Counted from the stretch's first letter, positions 1 through 8,732 are shown. The stretch: 64,000 nucleotides of DNA from Rhizohabitans arisaemae (GCF_025996515.1 NZ_BLRH01000060.1:1116001-1180000); one strand, 5' to 3'. The notes: a model not told the origin generated them from the letters alone. Numbers and translations: made by a program.

Positions 1-34
1 CGCCGCCCAGGCAGACCAGGGTGCGGTCGCCCAT
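1..34 (-). CDS. Partial CDS, N-terminus only (cut by window edge)
   Basis: A minus-strand ATG at 34 is preceded by a strong ribosome binding site (aaggaggg on the minus strand, about 4 nt upstream). It opens a frame reading M-G-D-R-T-L-V-C-L-G-G that runs off the left edge. Eleven residues are too few to assign a family. It is divergent from the methyltransferase gene on its right. Confidence 0.5.
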   Translation of the reverse strand, partial: MGDRTLVCLGG

Positions 35-177
35 GACCCTCCTTAGAGATGTGTCGAATATTCTACATAAGCGTAAACGAATCTGCCGGAGGGGACAACC
101 TCCCGTGCGGAGGTCCGTGATCAAGTGAGTCGCGGAACCCCGCTCGCCCGCGCCGGTTCCCCGGTACCGTCGAGGGC

Positions 178-1170
178 GTGTGGCTGACCTGGCGCGAGGC
201 GATGCAGAGTGCGTTGTACGGCCAAGGCGGGTTCTACCTGCGCGAACGCCCCGATCAGCACTTCCGCACCTCGGTGCACGCCTCCACCGCCTTCGCCGGC
301 GCGCTGGTCCGGGTGCTCACCGAGGTGGACGCGATGCTCGGCCGCCCCGACCCTTTCGACCTGATCGACGTGGGCGCGGGCGGCGGGGAGTTGCTGACCG
401 GGCTCGTCCGGGGCGCTCCCCCCGAGATGCGCGCCCGGCTCCGCCCCCGCGGCGTCGAGGTCGCGGGGCGACCGGAGGGCCTGCCGGAGACGATCGAGTG
501 GGCGACCGGGCCGCCGGAATCCGTCACCGGGCTCGTCGTGGCCAACGAGTGGCTGGACAACGTCCCGGTGGATGTGGTGGAGCAGACCCGGCGGGGTCCC
601 CGGCTCGTGCTCGTCGACCCGGCGAACGGCGCGGAACGGCTCGGCCCCGCTCCCGAGGGGGCCGACCTGGATTGGCTGGAGCGCTGGTGGCCGATGGCGG
701 CGCTGGGGGAACGCGCCGAGATCGGGCGGCCCCGCGACGAGGCCTGGGGCGCTTTGATCGGGACGATCCGGGACGGGGTGGCGATCACCGCCGACTACGC
801 CCATCGGCTCGGAGGGCGCCCGCCGGGGGGAACCCTCGCCTCCTACCGGGACGGTGCTCTGGTCCGCGCCGTCCCCGACGGCTCGTGCGACATCACCGCG
901 CACGTGGCGTTGGACGCGTGCGCCGCGGCGGGGGAGGCGGCCGGGGCGACCGCCACCGTGCTGACCACGCAACGGGAGGCGCTTCGCGTGCTCGGCGTCA
1001 CCGGGGAGCGGCCCTCGATCGAGCTGGCCCGCACCGATCCGCGCCGGTATCTGGCCGAGCTGGTCCGGGCGGGCGAGGAGGCCGAGCTCATCGACCCGTA
1101 CGGGCTGGGCGGCTTCGGCTGGCTGAGACAGGATCGTATTTCATATTTGACTTATATAAGCCATGACTGA
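178..1170 (+). CDS. SAM-dependent methyltransferase, MidA/NDUFAF7 (DUF185) family
   Basis: A 330-aa class I methyltransferase. The N-terminal ALYGQGGFY matches the YGxxGFY signature of the MidA/NDUFAF7 family. The SAM-binding glycine loop is LIDVGAGGGELL, about residues 61-72, followed by the ANEWLDNVPV motif near residue 122, equivalent to the family's NExxDALP. Mitochondrial NDUFAF7 is known to methylate an arginine of the complex I subunit NDUFS2, the homologue of NuoD. A stand-alone nuoD paralogue lies 3 kb downstream, so a shared role is possible; that link is inference. The GTG at 178 gives the longest frame and has only a weak RBS; an ATG at 202 is an alternative. Confidence 0.85.
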   Translation: MWLTWREAMQSALYGQGGFYLRERPDQHFRTSVHASTAFAGALVRVLTEVDAMLGRPDPFDLIDVGAGGGELLTGLVRGAPPEMRARLRPRGVEVAGRPEGLPETIEWATGPPESVTGLVVANEWLDNVPVDVVEQTRRGPRLVLVDPANGAERLGPAPEGADLDWLERWWPMAALGERAEIGRPRDEAWGALIGTIRDGVAITADYAHRLGGRPPGGTLASYRDGALVRAVPDGSCDITAHVALDACAAAGEAAGATATVLTTQREALRVLGVTGERPSIELARTDPRRYLAELVRAGEEAELIDPYGLGGFGWLRQDRISYLTYISHD

Positions 1171-1182
1171 GATAGTGGGGAT

Positions 1183-1554
1183 ATGCACGCGTTCGATGTC
1201 CTCGGCGACCCGGTACGCCGCCGGATCCTGGAGCTTCTCGCCGACGGGGAGCTGGCGGCCGGAGAGATCAGCACCATCGTCCAGCGGGAGTTCGGGATCT
1301 CCCAGCCCGGGGTGTCGCAACACCTGCGCGTGCTGCGCGACAACGGCTTCGCGACGGTCCGGGCCGAAGGCACCCGGCGGCTCTACGCCGTCGATCCCAC
1401 ACCCCTTCAGGAGGTCGACATGTGGCTTGAGCCCTATCGCCGGTTCTGGACGCCGCACCTGGACGCCCTCGCCACCGAACTCGCCCGGGGCAGGCGCGAA
1501 CGCCGTACCGCGGCGGCGGACCAGGAGGACCAGGCCGACGCCGCGGACGGATAG
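1183..1554 (+). CDS. ArsR/SmtB-family winged-helix repressor
   Basis: A 123-aa protein beginning M-H-A-F-D-V-L-G-D-P-V-R-R-R-I-L-E-L-L, the standard ArsR helix 1. A recognition helix region with SQPGVSQHLRVLRDNGF (residues 45-61) and the wing RAEGTRRLYAV follow. No cysteine pair for a metal site is seen, so it is more like the non-metal ArsR repressors that control transport or enzyme genes. It starts 12 nt after the methyltransferase stop and is probably co-transcribed with it. The C-terminus is a charged Ala/Asp tail. It ends 5 nt before the convergent aminotransferase gene. Confidence 0.9.
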   Translation: MHAFDVLGDPVRRRILELLADGELAAGEISTIVQREFGISQPGVSQHLRVLRDNGFATVRAEGTRRLYAVDPTPLQEVDMWLEPYRRFWTPHLDALATELARGRRERRTAAADQEDQADAADG

Positions 1555-1559
1555 CGGCC

Positions 1560-2795
1560 TCAGAACGACCTGAGGGCGTCGATCAGCCGGTCGATGTGCT
1601 CCTCGGTGGTACCGACGCCGATCGAGGCGCGTACGGCCCTCGCGGTCGAGTCGACGCACCCGCCACCGGAGCCCTCCAGCAGGTGGTTCACCAGCGGATG
1701 GGCACAGAACTGCCCGTCCCGGACCCCGATCCCGTACTCGGTGGAGAGCCTCTCCGCCACGTCCCGCGCGCTCACGCCGTCCACGACGAACGACACGATG
1801 CCGAGCCTGGGATGATCCGGCCCCCACAGGGAGAGTTCACGGACACCGGGCAGGGTGGCCAGCCCGGCGCGGAGCCGGGTGAGCAGCCGCTCCTCCTGCT
1901 CGATCAGCGAACTCCAGCCGACCCCGGCGAGGGCGTCGCACGCCGCGGCGAGGGCGATCACCCCGAGCACGTTGGGGGTGCCGGCCTCATGGCGCTGCTC
2001 GGGGTCGGCGGACCACCGGGTCCCCTCGTCGTCGACCGCCTGGGACGCGCCGCCCCCGGCGAGGTACGGCCGGGCCTGGCTCAGCCAGTCGGGCCGACCG
2101 ATCAGCGCGCCCGATCCGAACGGCGCGTAGAGCTTGTGCCCGGAGAAGGCGACGTAGTCCAGGTCGAGCGCCGTGAGGTTGAGCGGCCGGTGCGGCACGT
2201 GCTGGGCGGCGTCCACGAAGATCCGCGCGCCGTGCTCGTGGGCGATGTGGGCGAGCGAGGCGATCGGCCAGAGTTCGCCGGTCACGTTGGACGCGGCGGT
2301 GACGCAGAGCAGTTTGGGGCCCTCGACCGCGGCGAGGGCCTCGGCCACGGCCCGGATCGCCGCGCCCGGGGAGGCCGGGGCGGGCAGCCGTACCGCCCGC
2401 TCCCACGGCAGCAGGGTGGCGTGGTGCTCGGTCTCGAAGACCACGACGGTGGTGTCCTCGGGCAGGCAGTGGGCGAGCAGGTTCGTGGCGTCGGTGGTGT
2501 TGCGGGTGAAGACCACGGCGTCGTCCTGGCGCGCCCCGACGAAGGAGCGGACGACGTGCCGGGCGTGCTCGTAGCGCGCGGTGGTGAGCTGGGAGGTGTA
2601 GCCGGCGCCCCGGTGCACGCTGCTGTAGGTGGGCAGGGCCTCCTCCAGTGCGAACCGCACGGCCTCCAGACAGGGCGCGCTGGCGGCGTAGTCGAGGTTG
2701 GCGTACGGCACGAGGGCGCCGCCCCCGACGGGTACGGCGGTGTTCGCGCCGACGACGGTGAGGTCGGGGGCTTCGACGAGGACGGACACGGGCAT
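1560..2795 (-). CDS. Class V aminotransferase / cysteine-desulfurase-like PLP enzyme
   Basis: A 411-aa fold type I PLP enzyme. It has the NLDYAASAP start typical of the SufS/NifS group, a TRNTTDATN phosphate-binding segment, HHATLLPW, the VDAAQHVPH aspartate motif, and FSGHKLYAPFGSGAL with the Schiff-base lysine. A cysteine lies in the C-terminal GQFCAHPL segment where SufS-type enzymes carry their active cysteine. The start was set at the ATG at 2795 because it follows an RBS (aggag) and comes straight after the SAM-IV riboswitch; longer frames run into the aptamer. Riboswitch control ties it to sulfur or methionine metabolism. The exact substrate (cysteine, selenocysteine or another amino acid) is not shown. 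Confidence 0.85.
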   Translation of the reverse strand: MPVSVLVEAPDLTVVGANTAVPVGGGALVPYANLDYAASAPCLEAVRFALEEALPTYSSVHRGAGYTSQLTTARYEHARHVVRSFVGARQDDAVVFTRNTTDATNLLAHCLPEDTTVVVFETEHHATLLPWERAVRLPAPASPGAAIRAVAEALAAVEGPKLLCVTAASNVTGELWPIASLAHIAHEHGARIFVDAAQHVPHRPLNLTALDLDYVAFSGHKLYAPFGSGALIGRPDWLSQARPYLAGGGASQAVDDEGTRWSADPEQRHEAGTPNVLGVIALAAACDALAGVGWSSLIEQEERLLTRLRAGLATLPGVRELSLWGPDHPRLGIVSFVVDGVSARDVAERLSTEYGIGVRDGQFCAHPLVNHLLEGSGGGCVDSTARAVRASIGVGTTEEHIDRLIDALRSF

Positions 2796-2824
2796 GCTCC
2801 TAAGGTCGTCGGACCCCGACGCAC

Positions 2825-2955
2825 CGTGTTCGCAGGAGCCCGCGCTTGCCCGCCACGGGTTCGTGACCGGCCTGGTCCTCACCCGGGGCACCCCGCCGCG
2901 GACGCGAGGGTTGCCGGCCAGCTAGCCGGGGCTTGACGCTGGCACTCATGACCTG
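2825..2955 (-). promoter_or_regulatory. SAM-IV riboswitch upstream of the class V aminotransferase
   Basis: Read on the minus strand, the leader contains in order GGTCATGAGTGCCAGCG, AGCCCCGGCTAGCTGG, CCGGCAACCCTCGCG, CGCGGCGGGGTGCCCCGGGT and GAGGACCAGGCC. These match the conserved core of the actinomycete SAM-IV aptamer: a GAGTGCCAGCG-type opening, CCGGCAACCC, GGGGTGCCCCGGGTGA, and closure of GGTC with GACC. More paired sequence (ACCCGTGGCGGGCAAGCGCGG region) follows toward the gene, as expected for the extra SAM-IV stems. The ATG lies about 30 nt beyond the 3' end. SAM binding is expected to lower expression. The outer boundaries are approximate. Confidence 0.88.
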
Positions 2956-3009
2956 ATCAGGATTATAACGCGCTGACTTGTTTGTCCGGCAAGTCCATAT
3001 CCTGGGGAC

Positions 3010-4209
3010 ATGAGGTTCGATCCGTGGTCGCCGGAGTTCGTCGCACACCCCTATGGGGTATATGCCGAACTGCGCGAGCAGTCTCCCGTCAGCTACTACC
3101 AGCCCACCGACCAGTGGCTTGTCGCACGATATTCCGATGTCAACGCCTTGCTCCGGGACCGGCGCCTGGGCCGTTCCTACCTCCACCTCGCCACCCACGA
3201 GCAGATGGGCCGGGAACCCGAACCCGGCTTCCAAGAGCCCTTCTGGCGGGTGATCCGGGCCGGGATGCTCGACGTCGAACCCCCCGTGCACACCCGGCTG
3301 CGCCGTCTGGTCTCCAAGGCGTTCACCCCGCGCATGGTGGAGAACCTCCGGCCCCGGGTACGCGAGATCGTGAAAGGGCTCGTCGGCGACTTCGTCGCCA
3401 AAGGCGGCGGCGACCTCATCTCCGAGGTCGCCGAACCGCTCCCGGTGACGGTGATCGCCGAGATGCTCGGGATTCCCCAGGCCGACCGGCACCTGCTCCG
3501 GCCGTGGTCCGCCGACATCTGCGGCATGTACGAGCCGAACCCGTCCGTGCAGGCGCAGCGCACGGCCGTACGGGCCTGCGAGGAGTTCGGCGACTACCTG
3601 CGGGAACTCGCCGCGGCCAGGCGGGACCGCCCCGGAGACGACCTGATCAGCGCGCTCGCCGCGGTCGTCGACGAAGGGGACCGGCTCACCGGGGACGAGC
3701 TCGTCGGCACCTGCGTCCTGCTGCTCAACGCCGGGCACGAGGCGACGGTCAACGTGACCGGCAACGGCTGGTGGTCCCTCTTCCGCAACCCCGCCGAACT
3801 CGCCAGGCTCCGCGCCGACCACTCGCTCATCCCCTCCGCCGTGGAGGAGATGATGCGCTGGGACACCCCCCTGCAGATGTTCGAGCGATGGGTGCTCGAA
3901 GACATCACGGTCTGCGGTGTCGACATCCCCAAAGGCTCGGAGGTCGCGCTGCTGTTCGGCTCGGCCAACCGCGACCCCGCCGTCTTCACCGACCCGGACG
4001 CCTTCGACGTCGGCCGGGCCGACAACCCGCACATCTCCTTCGGGGCGGGGATCCACTTCTGCCTGGGCGCCCCGCTCGCCCGGGTCGAGCTGGTCGAGTC
4101 CTTCGGCGCCCTGCTGCGGGCCGCCCCGGCGATGGACCTGATCGAGGAGCCGCGATGGAACCCCGGATATGTGATCAGGGGGCTGGAGTCGCTGAAGGTC
4201 CGGGTCTGA
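3010..4209 (+). CDS. Cytochrome P450 (bacterial class I type)
   Basis: A 399-aa soluble P450 with all hallmark motifs: I-helix LLNAGHEAT (oxygen-activating threonine, here AGHEAT), K-helix EEMMR (ExxR), FERWVLED, and the haem loop [10 protein letters not shown] with the thiolate cysteine. The length is normal for CYP105/CYP107-like actinobacterial enzymes. No ferredoxin or reductase gene is adjacent, so electrons must come from elsewhere. The ATG at 3010 follows a weak ggggac RBS. It is divergent from the SAM-IV leader and reads toward nuoD, 43 nt downstream. The substrate cannot be told from the sequence. Confidence 0.93.
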   Translation: MRFDPWSPEFVAHPYGVYAELREQSPVSYYQPTDQWLVARYSDVNALLRDRRLGRSYLHLATHEQMGREPEPGFQEPFWRVIRAGMLDVEPPVHTRLRRLVSKAFTPRMVENLRPRVREIVKGLVGDFVAKGGGDLISEVAEPLPVTVIAEMLGIPQADRHLLRPWSADICGMYEPNPSVQAQRTAVRACEEFGDYLRELAAARRDRPGDDLISALAAVVDEGDRLTGDELVGTCVLLLNAGHEATVNVTGNGWWSLFRNPAELARLRADHSLIPSAVEEMMRWDTPLQMFERWVLEDITVCGVDIPKGSEVALLFGSANRDPAVFTDPDAFDVGRADNPHISFGAGIHFCLGAPLARVELVESFGALLRAAPAMDLIEEPRWNPGYVIRGLESLKVRV

Positions 4210-4252
4210 GCCTCCAAGATCATGCTGGCTGTCTCGCGGATGCGGTGGCAGC

Positions 4253-5416
4253 ATGGCGAATGTGACAGAGAACCGGGAACAGGTCGTCGGCATCGGCGCG
4301 GGGGCCAAGGAGCTCGCCACCGAGGACATGGTCCTCAACATCGGCCCACAGCACCCGTCCACCCACGGGGTGCTGCGGCTCCGGCTCACCCTGGACGGGG
4401 AGCGGATCTCCCAGGCCGAGCCGATCGTCGGTTACATGCACCGCGGCGCGGAGAAGCTCTTCGAGGTCCGCGACTACCGGCAGATCATCGTCCTGGCCAA
4501 CAGGCATGACTGGCTCTCGGCGTTCGCCAACGAGCTCGGCGTCGTCCTCGCGGTCGAACGCATGCTCGGGATGGAGGTCCCGATCCGGGCGGTCTGGACG
4601 CGGACCCTCCTCGCCGAGCTCAACCGGATCCTCAACCACCTGATGTTCCTCGGCTCCTACCCGCTGGAGGTCGGGGCGATCACGCCGATCTTCTACGCCT
4701 TCCGGGAGCGCGAGACCCTCCAGGCCGTCATGGAGGAGATCTCCGGCGGCCGGATGCACTACATGTTCAACCGCGTGGGCGGCCTCAAGGAGGAGCTTCC
4801 GCAGGGCTGGCTCGACCGGGTCGCGGACGCCGTCCACCAGGTACGGACCCGGCTGCCCAACCTGGAGAACCTCATCCACGGAAACGAGATCTTCCGGGCG
4901 CGGACCCGGGGGGTCGGGATCCTCACCCCTGAGGCGATCATGCAGTACGGCGTCAGCGGCCCCATCGCCCGCGCCTCCGGGGTCGACTTCGACCTGCGCA
5001 GGGACGAGCCGTACCTGGCCTACGGCGAACTGCCGGTGAAGGTCGTCACCCGCCAGGAGGGCGACTGCCTGGCCCGATTCGAATGCCTCCTGGACCAGGT
5101 CAAAGTCTCCCTCGACCTCGCGGACCTGTGCGTCGACCGAATGCGCGGGCTCCCCCAGGGGCCGGTCAACCAGCGCCTTCCCAAGGTGCTCAAGGTGCCC
5201 GAGGGGCACACCTACGCGTGGACCGAGAACCCACTCGGGATCAACGGCTACTACCTGGTGTCCCGCGGGGAGAAGACCCCCTGGCGGCTCAAGCTGCGCA
5301 GCGCCTCCTACAACAACATCCAGGCGCTCAAGGAGATGCTCCCCGGCCAGCTCGTGGCCGACATGATCGCGATTCTCGGTTCGATGTTCTTCGTGGTCGG
5401 CGACATCGACAAGTGA
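4253..5416 (+). CDS. nuoD: Stand-alone NADH-quinone oxidoreductase subunit D paralogue
   Basis: A 387-aa complex I 49-kDa/NuoD protein. It keeps [24 protein letters not shown], the NRILNHL helix, [10 protein letters not shown], and the C-terminal [10 protein letters not shown] and VVGDIDK (canonical GDVDR). The other thirteen nuo genes are absent here, so this is a second, orphan copy rather than part of the main nuo operon. A similar lone nuoD next to folate and ftsH genes occurs in streptomycetes. A MidA/NDUFAF7-like methyltransferase nearby may act on the arginine of the HRGAEK segment (inference). The ATG at 4253 follows no strong RBS. The stop abuts the convergent DUF3180 gene. Confidence 0.92.
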   Translation: MANVTENREQVVGIGAGAKELATEDMVLNIGPQHPSTHGVLRLRLTLDGERISQAEPIVGYMHRGAEKLFEVRDYRQIIVLANRHDWLSAFANELGVVLAVERMLGMEVPIRAVWTRTLLAELNRILNHLMFLGSYPLEVGAITPIFYAFRERETLQAVMEEISGGRMHYMFNRVGGLKEELPQGWLDRVADAVHQVRTRLPNLENLIHGNEIFRARTRGVGILTPEAIMQYGVSGPIARASGVDFDLRRDEPYLAYGELPVKVVTRQEGDCLARFECLLDQVKVSLDLADLCVDRMRGLPQGPVNQRLPKVLKVPEGHTYAWTENPLGINGYYLVSRGEKTPWRLKLRSASYNNIQALKEMLPGQLVADMIAILGSMFFVVGDIDK

Positions 5417-5872
5417 TCAGGCCTTCGGCTCCTCATCCGGGGGCCTCGGCACCCGGCAGGCGTACTCAAGGAAGAGCGCCGAGCCGACCAGGGCGATCGC
5501 CGCGACCAGCGTCCCGACGGCGATGAACAGGTCCCGCCGGGGCGTGGGCTGGTCGAACAGCGGGATCAGGTGGAGGACGAAACCGGCGAAGAACCCGGCC
5601 AGCGCCGAACCCATGTAGGCCGACGCCTTCGCCAGCGCCACCAGGCGGGCCACCGCCAGCGGCTCCGCCGGCTTGTAGCCGGGCCGGCGGCGGATCCGGG
5701 ACCGCGTCATCACCCCGGTGTAGCTCTCGCCGAGCGCCAGGACGAGCAAGGTGGGAATCGCCGTCCAGGGCAGGGTCGGCAGCACGGAATAGAAATTCTG
5801 AAGCAGCAGCCAGACGATCGCGGCACAGCCGAGAACGAGCACGACGAGCACGCCGGGGCGAGTCGACTTCAT
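5417..5872 (-). CDS. DUF3180 membrane protein
   Basis: A 151-aa protein with four predicted membrane segments, around residues 6-25, 32-47, 82-104 and 115-134, and a cationic loop RSRIRRRPGYKP. The family, its length and its place next to folK are typical for actinobacteria, where this small membrane protein sits at the end of the folate operon. No enzymatic motif is seen. It lies 76 nt downstream of folK on the same strand and is likely in the folP-folB-folK transcript. Function unknown. Confidence 0.85.
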   Translation of the reverse strand: MKSTRPGVLVVLVLGCAAIVWLLLQNFYSVLPTLPWTAIPTLLVLALGESYTGVMTRSRIRRRPGYKPAEPLAVARLVALAKASAYMGSALAGFFAGFVLHLIPLFDQPTPRRDLFIAVGTLVAAIALVGSALFLEYACRVPRPPDEEPKA

Positions 5873-5948
5873 TGATTCCTCTCAGCTCGGTCGGCCGTCT
5901 CCAGCCGGCGGGTGATCCGGGTCCGGCCTCCACCGGACGGCGTGCGGA

Positions 5949-6452
5949 TCAGTCGGGCGGCTGAAGCAGCAGATCCAGCTGCCGGACTCCACTCTGATCC
6001 AATCTAGCCAGCAGATCCGCGATCGGGCCGTGGCCGGGGAGCACCGCCGCGGGCTCCACGTCGTACCACGGGGTCAGCACGAACGCGCGCTCATGCGCCC
6101 GCGGATGCGGCAGGGTGAGCTCCTCGTCGTGCGAGATGACGTCGTCGAAGACGATGATGTCCACGTCCAGCGTGCGTGGCCCCCAGCGCTCGCCCCTGAC
6201 CCGGGCGAACGCCGCCTCGGCGCCCTGCGCCCGTTCCAGCAACGTCATCGCCGCAAGGACCGTCTCGGCCACCACGACGGCGTTGAGATAGGGACGCTGA
6301 CCGTCCGGCCCGCCCACCGGAGCGGTCTCGTACACAGGGGAGACGGCGACGAAATCCAGGCCCGGCGCGTCGAACAAGACGTCCACGGCCCCCTGGAGGG
6401 TTTCGAAGCTGTCCCCGACATTGCTTCCCAGCGCGAGGACGGCGTGAGTCAC
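5949..6452 (-). CDS. folK: 2-amino-4-hydroxy-6-hydroxymethyldihydropteridine diphosphokinase
   Basis: A 167-aa HPPK that transfers pyrophosphate from ATP to 6-hydroxymethyl-dihydropterin. It begins AVLALGSNVGDS, carries SPVYETAPVGGPDGQRPYLNA and the signature RWGPRTLDVDII, whose aspartates bind magnesium, then LPHPRAHERAFVL. All catalytic features are intact. The start overlaps the folB stop by 4 nt (6449-6452), so the two are translationally coupled. The downstream partner of the product is FolP, encoded two genes upstream. Confidence 0.96.
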   Translation of the reverse strand: MTHAVLALGSNVGDSFETLQGAVDVLFDAPGLDFVAVSPVYETAPVGGPDGQRPYLNAVVVAETVLAAMTLLERAQGAEAAFARVRGERWGPRTLDVDIIVFDDVISHDEELTLPHPRAHERAFVLTPWYDVEPAAVLPGHGPIADLLARLDQSGVRQLDLLLQPPD

Positions 6453-6817
6453 GGCTTCCTCCTCACGATCGTCACCGCCACGTCGTCGAACGAGTGCGGA
6501 ATCGGTGCGGCGGGCTTGTGGACGGTTATCTCCACCTCCTCCACCAAGGGATGGTCCAGGCAGATCTCGGCGAGTCGCCAGGCCAGAGTCTCGATGAGGT
6601 TCACCGGCTCGCCCGCGACGCAGGCGACGAGCCTACCGGCGAGTTCGCCGTAGTCCACAGTCTTGTTCAGATCGTCCCCGGCCGCGGCGGGTCCGGTGTC
6701 CAAGGAGAGCACGGCGTCCACGACGAACTCCTGGCCGAGCTCTCGCTCCGCGGGCAGGCAGCCATGCCGCCCCCGTGATCGAAGACCCTTCAAGGTCACC
6801 CGATCAAGACTCCTCAT
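6449..6817 (-). CDS. folB: Dihydroneopterin aldolase
   Basis: A 122-aa FolB. It has the N-terminal DRVTLKGLRSRGRHGC segment (family LxGLxxxxxHGV/C), KTVDYGELA, NLIETLAWRLAE with the substrate-binding glutamate, and VEITVHKPAAPIPHSFDDV. The ATG at 6817 was chosen because it begins just ahead of the conserved strand. This start lies inside the 3' end of the upstream SnoaL-like gene (14-nt overlap), and its stop overlaps folK by 4 nt, so three genes are coupled. It converts dihydroneopterin to hydroxymethyl-dihydropterin. Confidence 0.94.
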   Translation of the reverse strand: MRSLDRVTLKGLRSRGRHGCLPAERELGQEFVVDAVLSLDTGPAAAGDDLNKTVDYGELAGRLVACVAGEPVNLIETLAWRLAEICLDHPLVEEVEITVHKPAAPIPHSFDDVAVTIVRRKP

Positions 6818-7253
6818 CCTCGTCCACCTCCCCCTGCAACACCGGTGAACCATGGTGCAACCACAGCCGCCAGCCGTCGGGCGTCCGGGTGAAGGTGTTG
6901 GTGGACACCACCCGTCCCCCCGCGGCGAAGCTGGACTCCCCGGCCTCCCCCGCGGTCAAAATGTTCTCGGCACAGGTCAGCACGGCCACATCGCCGAAGA
7001 CGCGAACCTGCACATCGGTGAGAACAAACTGGATGTACGGAGTATTCGCCATGATCAACGCCCAGGACCGCAGAACCTCGCTCCGGCCCCGGAGCAGCGG
7101 CCAGCCCGGGTGCACGCAACCGATCTCATAGCCGTTCTCGTCCGTGCCCCAGACGGCGGACATCCGATCCAGGTCGGCGTGTTCGAACGCCGCGTAGAAC
7201 TCCTGGTTAACCGACTCGACCGCCGCGACATCCGCTGCTGCTTCAGCACTCAT
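6804..7253 (-). CDS. NTF2/SnoaL-like protein (DUF4440 type)
   Basis: A 149-aa protein with the SnoaL/NTF2-like pattern: VNQEFYAAFEHADLDRMSAVW (helix pair), HPGWPLLRGRSEVLRSW, IQFVLTDVQVRVFGDVAVLT, and the final strand WRLWLHHGSPVL. The family has a cone-shaped barrel that may hold a small ligand; no catalytic residue can be named. The ATG at 7253 follows aggaga and fits the domain start better than in-frame codons further upstream. The gene sits between folP and folB in actinobacterial folate operons generally, so a pathway role has been suspected but is unproven. Confidence 0.85.
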   Translation of the reverse strand: MSAEAAADVAAVESVNQEFYAAFEHADLDRMSAVWGTDENGYEIGCVHPGWPLLRGRSEVLRSWALIMANTPYIQFVLTDVQVRVFGDVAVLTCAENILTAGEAGESSFAAGGRVVSTNTFTRTPDGWRLWLHHGSPVLQGEVDEDEES

Positions 7254-7284
7254 TCGTGTTATCTCCTGGCCGCGTGACGGCTCC

Positions 7285-8154
7285 TCACCCGCGATCGTAC
7301 CCACCCCTCGCCGAACTCCAGGCGGCGGCGACTCGAACGGCATCGGCGTTCGGCCGGACCTTGTGCACCCGTACACACCATGCTCCGGCGGCCGCCGCCA
7401 ACGCGGTCACCGCCTGTGTGGCGTCGTCACATCCGCCGAACGACCTCGGAGTACCGTCAGGTGCGGCGAGCAATCTGGTCAAGAACCTTTTACGAGACGC
7501 CCCAATGATCAATGGATATCCCAGCTCGCGCAGCGAGCCCAAATGCGTGAGCAGCGCCCAGTTGTGCGGCGGGTGCTTGGAGAAACCCAGGCCGGGATCG
7601 AGCACCACGCACTCCGGCGGGACACCCTCGGCCAGCACCGAATCGACCCGCTTGGCCAGCTCGTCCCGGACCTCCGTCACGACGTCGGCGTAGACCGCCC
7701 GGGTGTCCATGGTGTGGCTGTGCCCCCGCCAGTGCATGACGACGTACGGCACCCGCGCCGCCGCCACCACCCGGGGCATCACCGGGTCGGCGAGCCCGCC
7801 GCTCACGTCGTTGACGAGCCGGGCACCCGCCTCGATCGCCGACTCGGCGACCTCGGCCCGCATCGTGTCCACACTGACCGGGACGCCCTCCTGCGCGAGC
7901 GCTTTGATCACCGGCTCGACGCGCCGCCGCTCCTCCTCAAGCGAGACCCGCTGAGCCCCCGGCCGGGTCGACTCACCGCCCACGTCGATGATGTCGGCGC
8001 CCTCCTCGACCAAGCGGAGACCGTGGTCGATCGCCACCTCGGGATCAAACCAGTTCCCTCCATCGGAAAAGGAATCGGGGGTGACGTTGACCACACCCAT
8101 AACCAGGCACCTGTCACGGCCCTGTATGCCAGGGACAGAGGTGGTTGTGCTCAT
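7285..8154 (-). CDS. folP: Dihydropteroate synthase
   Basis: A 289-aa DHPS. It contains MGVVNVTPDSFSDGG (pterin-binding loop 1), ADIIDVGGESTRPGA (loop 2), PVSVDTMRAEVA, LVNDVSGG, VLDPGLGFSK, GASRKRFL and RVHKVRPN. The enzyme joins p-aminobenzoate to hydroxymethyl-dihydropterin pyrophosphate and is the sulfonamide target. It heads the folP-SnoaL-folB-folK-DUF3180 transcript. Upstream lie the tandem repeat region and folE, also on the minus strand. Confidence 0.96.
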   Translation of the reverse strand: MSTTTSVPGIQGRDRCLVMGVVNVTPDSFSDGGNWFDPEVAIDHGLRLVEEGADIIDVGGESTRPGAQRVSLEEERRRVEPVIKALAQEGVPVSVDTMRAEVAESAIEAGARLVNDVSGGLADPVMPRVVAAARVPYVVMHWRGHSHTMDTRAVYADVVTEVRDELAKRVDSVLAEGVPPECVVLDPGLGFSKHPPHNWALLTHLGSLRELGYPLIIGASRKRFLTRLLAAPDGTPRSFGGCDDATQAVTALAAAAGAWCVRVHKVRPNADAVRVAAAWSSARGGYDRG

Positions 8155-8242
8155 ATGGTCAGCCTATTCCTCAGACTTCCCCACGGCCGCTTAGGCCCCG
8201 GAATGCCCCCTCCCACTCCCAACCCCGGCAGCCAACAGCGCC

Positions 8243-8620
8243 CCCCTCCGGGTGATCGTTGCGCTGTCCGCACCCCACACGGCGCGCATACCGCAACGAT
8301 CACCCCCGACCCTGTGCGGATAGGCAGGCCGGCACGCCTCGCAGCGGATCCGAGCGCCCCACCACCTGGCCCGGCGCAGCCCGTACACCCCCTCCAGGTG
8401 ATCATTGCGCTGTCCGCACCCCACACGGCGCGCATACCGCAACGATCACCCCCGACCCTGTACGGACAGGCAGGCCGGCACGCCTCGCAGCGGATCCGAG
8501 CGCCCCACCACCTGGCCCGGCGCAGCCCGTACACCCCCTCCAGGTGATCATTGCGCTGTCCGCACCCCACACGGCACACACACAACAACGATCACCGCGA
8601 CAACCCACGGACGGGAGCGG
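8243..8620. repeat. 146-bp tandem repeat, about 2.6 copies, with internal inverted repeat
   Basis: The marker gcgctgtccg recurs at 8261, 8407 and 8553, exactly 146 bp apart, and the sequence between copies is nearly identical. Each full unit holds an 11-bp inverted repeat, TGATCGTTGCG ... CGCAACGATCA, with arms at 8253-8263 and 8292-8302 in unit 1 and 8399-8409 (one base changed) and 8438-8448 in unit 2. Unit 3 is truncated and degenerate. The array sits in the folP-folE intergenic space. Open frames across it are repeat artefacts, not genes. It could be a structured-RNA or protein-binding array, or an amplified hairpin element. Confidence 0.9.
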
Positions 8621-8676
8621 GCAGTCGGCGTGAGCGACGCCGGCCGGGCCCGATGGGGCAAGCCCCGGACAAGCCG

Positions 8677-8716
8677 AAAGCCCCGGTCGCCACCATCGGT
8701 GGGCGACCGGGGCTTT
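8677..8716. terminator. Rho-independent bidirectional terminator downstream of folE
   Basis: A perfect 15-bp stem, AAAGCCCCGGTCGCC paired with GGGCGACCGGGGCTTT, with a 9-nt loop. It is flanked by A and T tracts, so it can act on both strands. It lies 17 bp past the folE stop on the minus strand. Confidence 0.9.
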
Positions 8717-8732
8717 GTCAGATATCTGTGGG

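Noticed and set aside
8151-8633. Overlapping ORFs on both strands through the tandem repeats (65-145 aa, repetitive)
   Set aside because: The frames exist only because the 146-bp unit preserves an open phase (146 is not a multiple of 3, giving shifted copies). No RBS, no family motif, and the inverted repeat lies inside them.
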